DNA from: Flavobacterium hiemivividum | Lineage (GTDB): Bacteria; Bacteroidota; Bacteroidia; Flavobacteriales; Flavobacteriaceae | DNA: 64,000 nt | Direction: 5' to 3' | Assembly: GCF_004349145.1 (NCBI RefSeq) | Contig: NZ_SMFO01000008.1 | Span: 62,001-126,000 of the forward strand | Part shown: positions 8,215 to 17,194 of the stretch, piece by piece | Layout: each line of letters starts with the position of its first letter | Position numbering within the stretch: position 1 is the first letter of the stretch | Translations under genes and position numbers: made by a program | The notes under the pieces: model-generated | What the model was told of the DNA's origin: nothing | Databases searched by the model: none | The model's input: only the letters and a program-made list of their open reading frames with translations

Positions 8215-9509
8215 TGAATAAAATTGCAGTTTCTTTTTTTTGGTTTAGACGTGATTTACGTTTGGAAGATAATATTGGTCTATTTTATGCTTTGGAATCT
8301 AAATATCCTGTTATCCCATTATTTGTTTTTGATGATTCCATTTTAGATAGTTTACCAAAAAACGATGCAAGAGTTGGTTTTATACACGAATCATTAGCAG
8401 GGATTAATCAGGAATTAAAAGCAATAGGAAGTTCATTTTTAATAAAAAAAGGAGCAACTGCAGCCGTTTGGAACTCCCTTATTCAGGAATATAATATTCA
8501 AGGAGTTTTCTTCAATAAAGATTATGAGCCCTATGCTATGAAAAGAGATCAGGAGATTTGTGAACTTTTAGTAAATGAAAACATCGTTCCCTTTTCCTAT
8601 AAAGACCAAGTCATTTTCGAAGAAAAAGAAATCACAAAAGCCGATGGCTTACCGTACACGATTTATACACCATTTAAAAATAAATGGCTTGAAAAATACA
8701 ATTCTGTTGGCACAGTTCGCGAATATTTAACAGCTGACAAATTTTCAAGTTTCTATAAATCTGCCTTCGCTTTTCCATCCTTAAACGAAATAGGTTTTGT
8801 CGAAAATTCCATAAAAGTAAAGCCTTATACTTTAGATTCAATTTCGAAATACCAAGAGATACGAGATTTTCCGGCAGTAGATGGGACATCCTATTTATCA
8901 CCACATTTGCGTTTTGGAACCATTAGTGTTCGAAAAATGGTCAATTGGGCAGCAAAGACAAATGCTGTTTTCTTAAGCGAATTGATATGGCGGGAGTTTT
9001 TTATGCAAATCCTCTTCAACTTTCCAAGAGAGCTAACTCATAATTTTAAGTCAGCTTACGATGGAATTAAATGGCGTAATAATGAAGAAGACTTCAAGCG
9101 TTGGTGTTCCGGAACTACGGGCTATCCCATGGTTGATGCCGGTATGAGACAATTGAATGAAACGGGTTATATGCACAATCGAGTGCGTATGGTTGTAGCA
9201 AGTTTTCTATGCAAACATTTATTGATTCAATGGCAGTGGGGCGAAGCTTATTTTGCCGAAAAGTTATTGGATTACGAAATGGCGTCCAATGTTGGAAATT
9301 GGCAGTGGGCAGCCGGAACTGGTTGCGATGCAGCGCCGTATTTTAGAGTTTTCAATCCTGAAATTCAATTGAAAAAATTTGACGAAAAAGGAATTTATAT
9401 TAGGAAATGGATTCCTGAATTTAATTTAGGTTACGGACAACCTATGGTGGAACATGCTTTCGCTAGAGACAGAGCTATAGCGACTTATAAAGCTGGGATA
9501 TTGAAATAA
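8214..9509 (+). CDS. phrB: deoxyribodipyrimidine photo-lyase (cryptochrome/photolyase family)
   Basis: A 431-residue class I-type photolyase. The N-terminal antenna domain (about 6-165) opens with FFWFRRDLRLEDN. The FAD-binding helical domain (about 200-431) has ELIWREFFMQI, GYPMVDAGMRQLNETGYMHN and ASNVGNWQWAAGTGCDAAPY. The NWQW tryptophan is part of the expected electron-transfer chain. It repairs UV-induced cyclobutane dimers using blue light. It sits inside the carotenoid/B12-photoreceptor island, so light induction is likely. The nearby folE gene could supply the folate precursor of an MTHF antenna. Confidence 0.92.
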   Translation: MNKIAVSFFWFRRDLRLEDNIGLFYALESKYPVIPLFVFDDSILDSLPKNDARVGFIHESLAGINQELKAIGSSFLIKKGATAAVWNSLIQEYNIQGVFFNKDYEPYAMKRDQEICELLVNENIVPFSYKDQVIFEEKEITKADGLPYTIYTPFKNKWLEKYNSVGTVREYLTADKFSSFYKSAFAFPSLNEIGFVENSIKVKPYTLDSISKYQEIRDFPAVDGTSYLSPHLRFGTISVRKMVNWAAKTNAVFLSELIWREFFMQILFNFPRELTHNFKSAYDGIKWRNNEEDFKRWCSGTTGYPMVDAGMRQLNETGYMHNRVRMVVASFLCKHLLIQWQWGEAYFAEKLLDYEMASNVGNWQWAAGTGCDAAPYFRVFNPEIQLKKFDEKGIYIRKWIPEFNLGYGQPMVEHAFARDRAIATYKAGILK

Positions 9510-9519
9510 ATTAATTTAC

Positions 9520-9824
9520 CATATAAGTCATATAAGTAGAGAACAGAATATATTACAAAAATAATATATGGTTTGAAGAGATTATTCAGTATACCTCTAA
9601 ACGGAACTTTAAGTTTACGAGTGGATTACACTTTATCAAATACTAAGTTATCACTAGTTTTAAAGCAGTTAAATTAGGAAAGTAAATTTTTTACAATGTA
9701 AGACATATAAGTAAATACCAGGAAAACTTATATGAACTTAAATTACTTATATGTTTTAAAAACCTCGGTGATCTTTTCAATTTATGATTAAAGGATAAAA
9801 CTTTAAACTTATATGACTTATATG
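9520..9824. repeat. cluster of ACTTATATG repeats between convergent genes
   Basis: The 9-mer ACTTATATG or its complement occurs seven times. CATATAAGT is at 9520, 9529 and 9704. ACTTATATG is at 9726, 9745, 9807 and 9816. The outer copies form an 18-bp perfect inverted repeat (9520-9537 and 9807-9824). It fills the 330-bp gap between phrB and the convergent SDR gene. It may serve as a large bidirectional terminator or be a miniature repeat element. Confidence 0.75.
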
Positions 9825-9839
9825 TTTTAAAAAAGATAT

Positions 9840-11258
9840 TTACTTTATCAACTCATTTAACATTCCATTAAAGATAAAGCCATGAAAAGGCAAAACAGAG
9901 TACCAGTATAATTTTCCCCAGATTCCTTTTGGTTTAAAGGTTGCTGTTTGAATTAAATTCTTGTCATGGATTTTGAATTCGAGCCAAGCTTGTCCAGGTA
10001 GTTTCATCTCAGCATATAAGACTAGTTTGCCTTCTTCTTTATTGGCATACAAAACCCGCCAAAAGTCCAAAACATCTCCAGTGTGAATCTCATGTCTGTT
10101 TGTTCTTCCTCTTCGAGAACCAACACCTCCAAAAAGTTTGTCTATAAAACCCCGAATACCCCAGAGCCAATCGCCATAATACCATCCAGTTTCACCTCCC
10201 AAAGACCAAATTTTATCAATAGTATAATCTCGATCGACTAGTTCTTTTTTTCTACTGTCAATAAAACAATCTTCTTTTGGAATGGTAAGGTATTCTGAAA
10301 TACTACTGCTAAACCTACCGCTGGCTAAGGAATCTTTCCAACTGGAAACTACTTTATCTTCACCTACTTTAATTAAAGCAAGAGACAGTGCTTCCGTGTA
10401 TGACATAGGTTTTACATCAAGCAATTCATTTATTCTGGTGTCCCTGCAAACTACTTCGACTTTCATACTACTTACTAATGCTGAAGCTAATTTATAGGAG
10501 GTAGAAGTTACAAAATAAAGCCAATAGGACGATAGTTTTGGTGTCATTAACGGCACCGTATAAATCCATCTTTTTAAATTTTTAGCTTTGGCAAAACCCA
10601 ATAGCATTTCCTTATAAGTAAGTATATCCGGCCCGCCAATATCAAAGTTTTGTTTGTAAGTCAATGGATTTAATAAAGACTTTGATAAGAATTCGAGAAC
10701 ATTACGTATAGCAATAGGTTGGCATCTGGTATTAAGCCATTTTGGGGTTATCATAACCGGGAGCTTAAGTACCAAATCTCTAATGATTTCAAAAGAAGCG
10801 CTTCCTGAACCCACAATAATTCCTGCCCTTAGTGCTGTTAATGCAAAAGTTCCAGTGTTTAAAATATTTTCCACATTTTTTCTGGACGAAAGATGTTTAG
10901 AAAGGGCATCATCATTGACAATCCCGGTAAGGTAAATGACTTGTTTAGCATTAGTATTGTTTATCCTATTCACAAAATTAGTGGCTGAAGTACTTTCTAA
11001 TTCATCATAATTATCCTTTGAACTTGCCATGGAATGAATAAGGTAGTAACCAGCATCAATATCATTAGGAATGTTTTCTAATGTTTCTTCCTTTAAAAAA
11101 TCGACTTCAATTACAGCTATGTTTTTTTCGAATTCTTTTGGAATAAAAAATCTATTTTTATCTCTCACGCAACAAATGACATCATGACCTTGCCCAATTA
11201 AAATAGGTAGAAGTCGTTTTCCAATGTAACCTGTTGCGCCTGTTAAGAGAATTTTCAT
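9840..11258 (-). CDS. SDR/NmrA-type NAD(P)-binding protein with DUF2867 domain
   Basis: A 472-residue two-domain protein. Residues 1 to about 300 form an extended short-chain dehydrogenase fold with GATGYIGKRL at 7-16 and YLIHSM near 72. Residues from about 315 onward match the DUF2867 domain (KIWSLGGETGWYYGDWLWGIRG). The substrate is unknown. It is the last gene of a six-gene minus-strand operon starting with tetR at 14866; the gap to folE is 23 bp. Similar proteins lie near photolyase genes in other bacteria by recollection, so a light- or membrane-stress role is plausible. Confidence 0.82.
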   Translation of the reverse strand: MKILLTGATGYIGKRLLPILIGQGHDVICCVRDKNRFFIPKEFEKNIAVIEVDFLKEETLENIPNDIDAGYYLIHSMASSKDNYDELESTSATNFVNRINNTNAKQVIYLTGIVNDDALSKHLSSRKNVENILNTGTFALTALRAGIIVGSGSASFEIIRDLVLKLPVMITPKWLNTRCQPIAIRNVLEFLSKSLLNPLTYKQNFDIGGPDILTYKEMLLGFAKAKNLKRWIYTVPLMTPKLSSYWLYFVTSTSYKLASALVSSMKVEVVCRDTRINELLDVKPMSYTEALSLALIKVGEDKVVSSWKDSLASGRFSSSISEYLTIPKEDCFIDSRKKELVDRDYTIDKIWSLGGETGWYYGDWLWGIRGFIDKLFGGVGSRRGRTNRHEIHTGDVLDFWRVLYANKEEGKLVLYAEMKLPGQAWLEFKIHDKNLIQTATFKPKGIWGKLYWYSVLPFHGFIFNGMLNELIK

Positions 11259-11281
11259 AGATCTTATTTTTAGTATTAAAT

Positions 11282-11896
11282 TTAACTAAATTTATTAGAA
11301 ATCAGGCTAATAAACTCTTTTCTAGTTTTGTCTTTTTCAAAAGCGCCAGTAAATGATGAGGTTGTCGTAACTGAATTTTGTTTTTGAATTCCTCTCATTT
11401 GCATGCACATGTGCTGCGCTTCAATTACTACAGCTACACCTAATGGATTTAACGCATCTTGGATACAATTTTTTATCTGATCTGTTAATCTTTCTTGTAC
11501 CTGCATTCTTCTGGCAAAAGCATCGACAATTCTAGGAATCTTGCTAAGTCCCACAATTTTTCCATTTGGAATGTAAGCAATATGTGCTTTTCCAAAGAAC
11601 GGTAACATATGATGTTCACACATAGAATACACTTCAATATCTTTTACGATAATCATGTGTTTATGATCCTCTGTAAACATAGCTGATTTTAAAATTTCTA
11701 ATGGATCCACTTGGTAGCCATGCGTTAAATATTGCATTGCTTTAGCAGCTCTAACAGGCGTATTTAAAATACCTTCACGATGTACATCTTCACCTAAATT
11801 ATTAATAATTGATTTATAACTTTCAGCGATTACTTCTGTGACTTCAACATTATATCGCTCTACTTTTTCGTAATTTTTAGTTTCTTTTACTATCAT
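11282..11896 (-). CDS. folE: GTP cyclohydrolase I
   Basis: A 204-residue type IA GTP cyclohydrolase. The zinc and catalytic residues are present: the Cys and paired His in [14 protein letters not shown] and the later Cys in [11 protein letters not shown]. The segment [21 protein letters not shown] is diagnostic. It converts GTP to dihydroneopterin triphosphate, the first step towards folate. Here it is inside a photolyase-linked operon rather than with other folate genes, so this copy may feed a light-harvesting folate or an induced pterin. Whether a second folE exists elsewhere cannot be seen. Confidence 0.93.
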   Translation of the reverse strand: MIVKETKNYEKVERYNVEVTEVIAESYKSIINNLGEDVHREGILNTPVRAAKAMQYLTHGYQVDPLEILKSAMFTEDHKHMIIVKDIEVYSMCEHHMLPFFGKAHIAYIPNGKIVGLSKIPRIVDAFARRMQVQERLTDQIKNCIQDALNPLGVAVVIEAQHMCMQMRGIQKQNSVTTTSSFTGAFEKDKTRKEFISLISNKFS

Positions 11897-11922
11897 GTTT
11901 TTACTTATTTGTTCGTTTTTTT

Positions 11923-12606
11923 TTACAATTTAAAGCTTACCATTCCGTAGTCCATTTCAAAAATCTGACCTGACATCGATTTGGCTTTTTCTGAAATGAG
12001 GAAATTTGCCATTTCCGCAACTTCTTCGGGTTTTAGGTAACTTTTCATGGGGTGGCGTTCTATCATATTTTCCTTCATTCGATCATTTCTTAGAATATTT
12101 GAGGAAAGTGTAGTTTCAGTAATAGTAGGAGCAATCGCATTTATTCGAACGGTCGAAGCTAATTCTGCTCCCAGAGATTTCACGAGACCTTCTACTCCCG
12201 CTTTTGCAGTTGCAATACTCGCGTGAAAAGGCATTCCCAGTTTTACCGCAACGGTACTAAACAAAAGAATTGATGGGTTTGTTCCTTTCTTTAAAACTGG
12301 TAAATATTTCTGAATTGTTTTTACCGCTCCAATAACGTTGATTTCAAAATCATTTCTAAAATCAGCGATACTTAAACTGCCTATTGGTTTTAAATTGATA
12401 GAACCGGGACAGTAGATTAAAGTATCTATGTTTTCTATTTCAGGTAATTCATCTGTCAGAATGTTTATTGAATGATGGCTTAGATTTTCATGCGCAACTT
12501 CCGGTGCCGTTCTACTGATATTGTAAACTCGGTTCGTTTCTAATTGCTGCATTAAAATAGCATTCCCAATACCTTTACTTCCACCTATTATAACTATGTT
12601 TTTCAT
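11923..12606 (-). CDS. SDR family oxidoreductase
   Basis: A 227-residue classical short-chain dehydrogenase. The cofactor motif [10 protein letters not shown] is at about 8-17. The catalytic positions are unusual: the Ser is in the LLFSTVAV segment, but the family's YxxxK appears as [10 protein letters not shown], so the Tyr is replaced (H/S context) while the Lys is kept. It is embedded in the tetR-to-DUF2867 operon (gaps of 18 and 26 bp). The same type of SDR occurs near photolyase clusters in proteobacteria, by memory. The substrate is unknown. Confidence 0.82.
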   Translation of the reverse strand: MKNIVIIGGSKGIGNAILMQQLETNRVYNISRTAPEVAHENLSHHSINILTDELPEIENIDTLIYCPGSINLKPIGSLSIADFRNDFEINVIGAVKTIQKYLPVLKKGTNPSILLFSTVAVKLGMPFHASIATAKAGVEGLVKSLGAELASTVRINAIAPTITETTLSSNILRNDRMKENMIERHPMKSYLKPEEVAEMANFLISEKAKSMSGQIFEMDYGMVSFKL

Positions 12607-12624
12607 TCGAAAACTATTTTTGGT

Positions 12625-12906
12625 TTATCTTTTTGATATTTTATTATTGTTGATTTGTCTTTGCCTGCTGCATTTAAAGCGGCCTTCTTTAAAATCACGA
12701 AGTTTTTCATGTTTTGTTTTTCGGCCCTGAACTCTTTTTCGCCATCTTCTAAAACTAGTCAATTTGAGTTCGACCCGCATTAATTCTATTACTTGCTGTT
12801 CTTTTAGTCCAAATTGAAGTAAAATGGCGTCAAATGTCGTTCTGTCTTCCCAGGCCATTTCGATCACTCGATCTTTTTCTAAATCAGATAAATGAAGTTC
12901 TGTCAT
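12625..12906 (-). CDS. TIGR03643/DUF2805 family small basic protein
   Basis: A 93-residue protein. Residues about 5-65 (DLEKDRVIEMAWEDRTTFDA and the following FGLKEQQVIELMR) are the conserved TIGR03643/DUF2805 domain, which looks like a helix-turn-helix. The C-terminal tail is very basic (WRKRVQGRKTKHEKL and a final SRQRQINNNKISKR). The function is unknown. The family is repeatedly a neighbour of photolyase and folE genes, which fits the operon here: 2 bp from the ABC1 gene upstream and 18 bp from the SDR gene downstream. Confidence 0.82.
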   Translation of the reverse strand: MTELHLSDLEKDRVIEMAWEDRTTFDAILLQFGLKEQQVIELMRVELKLTSFRRWRKRVQGRKTKHEKLRDFKEGRFKCSRQRQINNNKISKR

Positions 12907-12908
12907 GC

Positions 12909-14207
12909 TTAGTATTTTAAATATTCAGTGACTGTAATTTTCGCTTTTAAATCAAACATCAAATTGTAAAGTCCAAAGAAGGTACGATTCATATAGATGA
13001 AATGTTTGGATCCTCTATTGCCATTCATCTTTTTAAGGTTGGTGTCATTTGCAAAACGTTCTCCTAGGCTGGCTATATTTTCAAAGAATTCTTCATTCGA
13101 AAAATCGAAAGTTGCTTCCTGAAACGGTTTTGTAAATAAGGACAATAGATCATAAAACATGGCGGTGAAATATTCTATTTCTTCTTTTGAATCATCCACT
13201 CTTAGGATTTCTAATTCAAATAATTTTTCTCTAAATAGCGCCGCATTGTCTATTACATTTGGATCGATCAATTCAAAATAGGGAACGTAAAACTCATTTG
13301 GGATGCTTTTCATACATCCAAAATCAAGGGCAATTAATTCATTCTTATCGTTTATTAAAAAATTTCCAGGATGTGGGTCAGCGTGTACTTTTTTCAAAAC
13401 ATGGATTTGATACATATAAAAATCCCATAAAGCCTGACCTATTTTATTTGCAATTATTGGATCGGTATTTTTAAATTCTGATAAATGTACGCCAGTCATC
13501 CAGTCCATAGTAATAATCTTCTCTGAAGAATATTCAGGATAATACTCAGGAAAAACAAGGTTTTCTATTTTTCTACAAGCATCAACTACTTCTTGGCTTT
13601 GCTTTAGTTCCAATAAATAGTTGGTTTCTTCAATTAGTTTGTCTTCTACTTCTTTAAAGTATTTATCAGAGTCTTTTCCTTGCAGGTTAAACATTCTGAT
13701 CGCTATAGGTTTTACTAAGGCCAAATCAGAAGAGATGCTATTTGCAACTCCAGGATATTGAATTTTTACTGCTAGTTTTTTATTGTTTTTTACCGCCAAA
13801 TGTACCTGACCGATACTCGCTGCATTAACCGAATTAGCGTTGAACTCATCAAAAATTTCATAAGGCGTTTTACCAAAATTATTTTTGAAAGTTTTTAATA
13901 CTAAAGGAGCCGAAAGTGGGGGAACAGAAAATTGAGACAGAGAAAATTTCTCCACATAAGCTTGTGGTAGGAAATTCTTGTCCATACTTAGCATCTGCGC
14001 TACTTTCAAGGCGCTTCCTTTTAGACTTTTTAAGCCGTCATAAATATCTTCGGCATTGTCTTCATTTAATTTGTCACGGGTCAAATCAGAATTAACTATT
14101 TTTTCACCGTAATATTTAAGGTAATTCACACCTACTTTTGCTCCGGTTTGAACCAGTTTTGTGGCTCTCTCAATTTTTGACGTTGGAATATAATCGATTG
14201 TTTTCAT
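12909..14207 (-). CDS. ABC1/AarF/UbiB family kinase-like protein
   Basis: A 432-residue atypical kinase of the ABC1/UbiB family. Visible are the family-specific KGSALKVAQMLSMD segment (about 63-76), the Ala-rich nucleotide loop NAASIGQVHLA, the catalytic-loop-like HADPHPGNFLI and the metal-binding LDFGCMK. Such ATPases affect isoprenoid-lipid or quinone pathways, but partners differ. Here it lies in a light-associated operon, overlapping the tetR stop by one base at 14207. Carotenoid or isoprenoid lipid handling is a reasonable but unproven guess. Confidence 0.85.
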   Translation of the reverse strand: MKTIDYIPTSKIERATKLVQTGAKVGVNYLKYYGEKIVNSDLTRDKLNEDNAEDIYDGLKSLKGSALKVAQMLSMDKNFLPQAYVEKFSLSQFSVPPLSAPLVLKTFKNNFGKTPYEIFDEFNANSVNAASIGQVHLAVKNNKKLAVKIQYPGVANSISSDLALVKPIAIRMFNLQGKDSDKYFKEVEDKLIEETNYLLELKQSQEVVDACRKIENLVFPEYYPEYSSEKIITMDWMTGVHLSEFKNTDPIIANKIGQALWDFYMYQIHVLKKVHADPHPGNFLINDKNELIALDFGCMKSIPNEFYVPYFELIDPNVIDNAALFREKLFELEILRVDDSKEEIEYFTAMFYDLLSLFTKPFQEATFDFSNEEFFENIASLGERFANDTNLKKMNGNRGSKHFIYMNRTFFGLYNLMFDLKAKITVTEYLKY

Positions 14208-14866
14208 TATTTGTTTTGTACTTTTTCTTTGAAAATAAATTTTCCAAAGTCAATTAAACTATCTATTGGTGCAATGTTCATTAATTCGAAACTCAGTTTT
14301 ACCGACTTTTCGATGTAGATATCTGTTTTCTCAAATGCTGGAGATTCATCTTCTAACCAGAACTTGAGTGTTAATAAAAACTGAATCCATGCGCTTTCCT
14401 GAATTGCTTTTTTCTGAAAGTCCTGAATTTTTTCTTGCTTAATTAAATAGTCGTCTGTAATAATTTCGGCAACATACTTTTTAAAACTTGTTCTCAGACT
14501 CGAAAGTTGCATTAGATTTTTCAGCTGATTTCCATGTTCCCTTAAACTCATGGTCACATAACTTCTGTTGGCCGTAAGTAATTCGAAAAAGGTAAAGTAG
14601 AAACTCAGCATTTTAGATTTCATATCATAATCGGCGTAATTTTCATCTTTATGAATTAATTCGACTGTCATTTCTAAAAACATTTTAAAAATTTCTTTTT
14701 CCACGCTTTCGATAGTTCCGAAAAAGGCATAAAACTCTGTTTCCGTAAAATCGTTAAGTTTCGCGAAAAGGTAGACAGATTTTGGTTTTTCGCCATTTTC
14801 TAAAACATAATTCATATACAGGGAAACTATTTTTTCTTTTGTAACTTTAGTTTTCTTCATTGCCAT
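14207..14866 (-). CDS. TetR/AcrR-type transcriptional regulator
   Basis: A 219-residue regulator. The N-terminal helix-turn-helix spans about 10-55 (KEKIVSLYMNYVLENG through FTETEFYAFFGTIESVEKEI). The remainder is helical, as in TetR ligand domains. Two possible ATGs lie at 14866 and 14860. It heads the operon abc1-TIGR03643-SDR-folE-SDR/DUF2867. A perfect TGTTTA-N18-TAAACA repeat lies 40-69 bases upstream of its start. That repeat could be its own operator, or that of LitR, since the same repeat is at crtI. Confidence 0.78.
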   Translation of the reverse strand: MAMKKTKVTKEKIVSLYMNYVLENGEKPKSVYLFAKLNDFTETEFYAFFGTIESVEKEIFKMFLEMTVELIHKDENYADYDMKSKMLSFYFTFFELLTANRSYVTMSLREHGNQLKNLMQLSSLRTSFKKYVAEIITDDYLIKQEKIQDFQKKAIQESAWIQFLLTLKFWLEDESPAFEKTDIYIEKSVKLSFELMNIAPIDSLIDFGKFIFKEKVQNK

Positions 14867-14888
14867 TTTTAATTATTTAAAAAATTAG

Positions 14889-14955
14889 AGTATAAAGATA
14901 ATGAATGTTTAACGAAATAATCATAAAGTTAAACAAAAATTATTATGTACCTTTG
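14889..14955. promoter_or_regulatory. divergent promoters with TGTTTA-N18-TAAACA operator
   Basis: TGTTTA at 14906-14911 and TAAACA at 14930-14935 are separated by exactly 18 bases. The arms extend to an 8-base match, TGTTTAAC / GTTAAACA. On the plus strand TACCTTTG (14948-14955) is a perfect -7 box for the TIGR01777 gene. On the minus strand TATCTTTA (14900-14893) is a near match for the tetR operon. The repeat covers the expected -33 zones of both promoters. Confidence 0.6.
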
Positions 14956-14988
14956 GAAAAGAGAGTTTGAATTATAAAATAAAGTGTT

Positions 14989-15903
14989 ATGAAAAAGAAT
15001 GTATTGCTAACAGGAGGTACTGGATTTGTAGGGAAGCATTTAACTAAAGTTTTGATAGATGCTGGTTTTACTGTTTCTATACTCAGCAGAAGTAAGCAAG
15101 AAAATACTGCATCTATTTTTTACTTTACCTGGGATGTGCAAAAGCAAACCATAGAAATGGAAGCTGTACTAAATGCAGATTATATTATTCATTTGGCAGG
15201 AGCAAATATTGCTGAAAAGCCTTGGACGACGAAACGTAAAGAGGAAATAATTAATAGTCGGCAGCAGTCTGCCCAATTAATATATTCTGTTTTAAAAAAG
15301 AATGATAAAAAATTAGACGCGTTTATTTCCGCATCGGCGATTGGTATTTATGGAGCGGTAAATGGAGCGGAAGTTTGTACAGAGGAAACCGCTTTGGGTG
15401 ATGATTTCTTAGGTCTTACTTGTCAAAAATGGGAAGCTGCTGCAGATCAATTTGAAAAATTAGGAATTCGTACAGCGAAAGTTCGTACTGGTCTAGTCTT
15501 AGGGGAAAATGATGGCTTTTTAAATAAATTAACACCTATTTTTAAATGGAGATTGGGTTCTGCATTAGGTTCTGGAAAACAGTATATGCCATGGATTCAT
15601 GTAGAAGACTTGTGCGGCATCTATCTCGAAGCGATCAATAATCCAAATATGTCAGGACCTTATAATGCTGCGATAAATGATAATACTACGAATACTAGTT
15701 TCTCGAAAGCATTAGCTAAGGTGTATGGTTATAAAATCTGGTTGCCTAATGTTCCAGAGTTTATAATTAAGTTGGCAATGGGCGAAATGGCTAAAATAGT
15801 GTTGACAGGACGAAGAGTTTCATCAGATAAAGTAAAGCAATTAGGGTTTAATTTTAAACATACTAATTTAGAAGAAACCTTAAAAATCTGTATACAGAAG
15901 TAA
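14989..15903 (+). CDS. TIGR01777 family SDR (YfcH-like epimerase)
   Basis: A 304-residue extended SDR of the TIGR01777/YfcH group. The NAD(P) motif GGTGFVGKHL is at about 8-17. ADYIIHLAGANIAEKPWT and SASAIGIYG are hallmark segments, and the C-terminal DUF1731-type part has GRRVSSDKVKQLGF. The reaction is unknown. It is transcribed divergently from the tetR operon across the shared operator, so it probably belongs to the same regulon. It converges with yceI downstream. Confidence 0.88.
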   Translation: MKKNVLLTGGTGFVGKHLTKVLIDAGFTVSILSRSKQENTASIFYFTWDVQKQTIEMEAVLNADYIIHLAGANIAEKPWTTKRKEEIINSRQQSAQLIYSVLKKNDKKLDAFISASAIGIYGAVNGAEVCTEETALGDDFLGLTCQKWEAAADQFEKLGIRTAKVRTGLVLGENDGFLNKLTPIFKWRLGSALGSGKQYMPWIHVEDLCGIYLEAINNPNMSGPYNAAINDNTTNTSFSKALAKVYGYKIWLPNVPEFIIKLAMGEMAKIVLTGRRVSSDKVKQLGFNFKHTNLEETLKICIQK

Positions 15904-15924
15904 ATGTTCGACGATACTTTCTTT

Positions 15925-16482
15925 TTATTGGGCAATCAAACCCATTATAAAAACAGATTTAACCGAAACTTTTACACTCTTTGATACTTTACTTCTAATG
16001 ATGTAAGGGATTTCGATCTTGTAATCATCAGTGTTTAGATTGAAATTTGAGATGATCTCAATCCCGTTTGCTACTTTTTTAATTGTGGCCGAAACGCGAA
16101 TGTTTTTCGTTTCGCCATGAAGATTTATTTTGCCATTGATGTAATATTCTGTTGGTTGTGATGCAATATTTTTTAAATCAAATTTTTCTATTAAACCTTT
16201 AAAAGTAGCTTTGGGGTATTTACTGCTTTCCATATATATTTTATTGAAATGCTCTTGCATTAAACTTCTTTCGAATGAAAAGTTCTCGATATCCACAGTA
16301 AATGAAATCGTTCCTTTCTTTGTATTTAAAACACACTGAACATTCTTATTCTCGGCTTTTACTGGCTCAAATAAAGGTACCGACGCTTCAAAAAAAACTT
16401 CACTATTTCTAGTAGCCAGTTTTTCTTGTGCGTTGATGCTAAATGCTGTTAATAGTGACAATAAGAGTAAAAGTGTTTTCAT
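15925..16482 (-). CDS. YceI family secreted protein
   Basis: A 185-residue protein with a Sec signal peptide (MKTLLLLLSLLTAFSINAQE, cleavage after about residue 18) and a YceI lipocalin-like beta-barrel. EHFNKIYMESSKYPKATFKG and GKINLHGETKNIRV are family hallmarks. YceI proteins bind polyisoprenoid-type ligands in the periplasm. Its position at the end of a carotenoid/photoprotection island therefore makes an isoprenoid-binding role attractive, though unproven. It converges with the TIGR01777 gene. Confidence 0.87.
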   Translation of the reverse strand: MKTLLLLLSLLTAFSINAQEKLATRNSEVFFEASVPLFEPVKAENKNVQCVLNTKKGTISFTVDIENFSFERSLMQEHFNKIYMESSKYPKATFKGLIEKFDLKNIASQPTEYYINGKINLHGETKNIRVSATIKKVANGIEIISNFNLNTDDYKIEIPYIIRSKVSKSVKVSVKSVFIMGLIAQ

Positions 16483-16560
16483 TTTATGATCAGATTGATG
16501 CTACTTAAAGTTACGAAAAAAACAGGCGCTTTTCCTAAAAACGGAATGCTAATAATATCA

Positions 16561-16598
16561 AAAAAAACTTCAAAGAATTTAATAGCTCTTTGAAGTTT
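16561..16598 (-). terminator. Rho-independent terminator of the rmuC-thioesterase operon
   Basis: AAACTTCAAAG pairs with CTTTGAAGTTT around a short loop. On the minus strand it is followed by a run of T, downstream of the thioesterase stop at 16644. Confidence 0.75.
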
Positions 16599-16643
16599 GC
16601 TGTGTTTTATTAAGCTTTAAAACTACTTACAAAAAAGCGAACT

Positions 16644-17192
16644 TTATTTTAAATCAACTAATACATTATACTTTTCTAAACTCGCTAAGGTTTCTATTGA
16701 GCTGTAATTAAAATCGTCTTCATGACGGTCTTGTTCTTTCTTCAAAGAGATTTGTTTTAAGCAATTACAAAAACGGCGCACATCTTCTAGACTAGCAAGA
16801 ATAAGACCTGGTACTTTTTCATTTTTTCCGTCTTTGTCTTTTGAAACCATCGTAAAATAAGAGGAGTTACAGTGTTTTACCGCTCCTGTTTGGATGTTTT
16901 CAGCTTCGACACGGATACCAATAATCATCGAGCTCTTACCTACATAATTGACGCAGGCTTTCATAGTTACCAGTTCGCCTACTTCTATGGGTTTTAAGAA
17001 ATTTACTGTATCTACAGAAGCGGTTACACAATAATTCCCTGAAAACTTTGAGGCACATGCAAAAGCGATTTGATCGAGCAGAGAAAGGATATAACCTCCA
17101 TGTATTTTTCCGCTAAAATTGGTGTGCGAGGGCAACATTAATTCGGATATCGTAATTTTTGACGAAGCAACAGTTTTAAAGCTGGTATTCAT
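16644..17192 (-). CDS. hotdog-fold acyl-CoA thioesterase
   Basis: A 182-residue acyl-CoA hydrolase of the YciA/BFIT type. SHTNFSGKIHGGYILSLLDQ at about 22-41 holds the hotdog catalytic segment, with the helix GGYILSLLDQIAFACA. TVNFLKPIEVGELVTMKACV is the typical second half. It hydrolyses acyl-CoA to free acid and CoA; the chain length is unknown. It ends a three-gene minus-strand operon (rmuC, membrane protein, thioesterase) with gaps of 6 and 2 bp. Confidence 0.87.
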   Translation of the reverse strand: MNTSFKTVASSKITISELMLPSHTNFSGKIHGGYILSLLDQIAFACASKFSGNYCVTASVDTVNFLKPIEVGELVTMKACVNYVGKSSMIIGIRVEAENIQTGAVKHCNSSYFTMVSKDKDGKNEKVPGLILASLEDVRRFCNCLKQISLKKEQDRHEDDFNYSSIETLASLEKYNVLVDLK

Positions 17193-17194
17193 GT

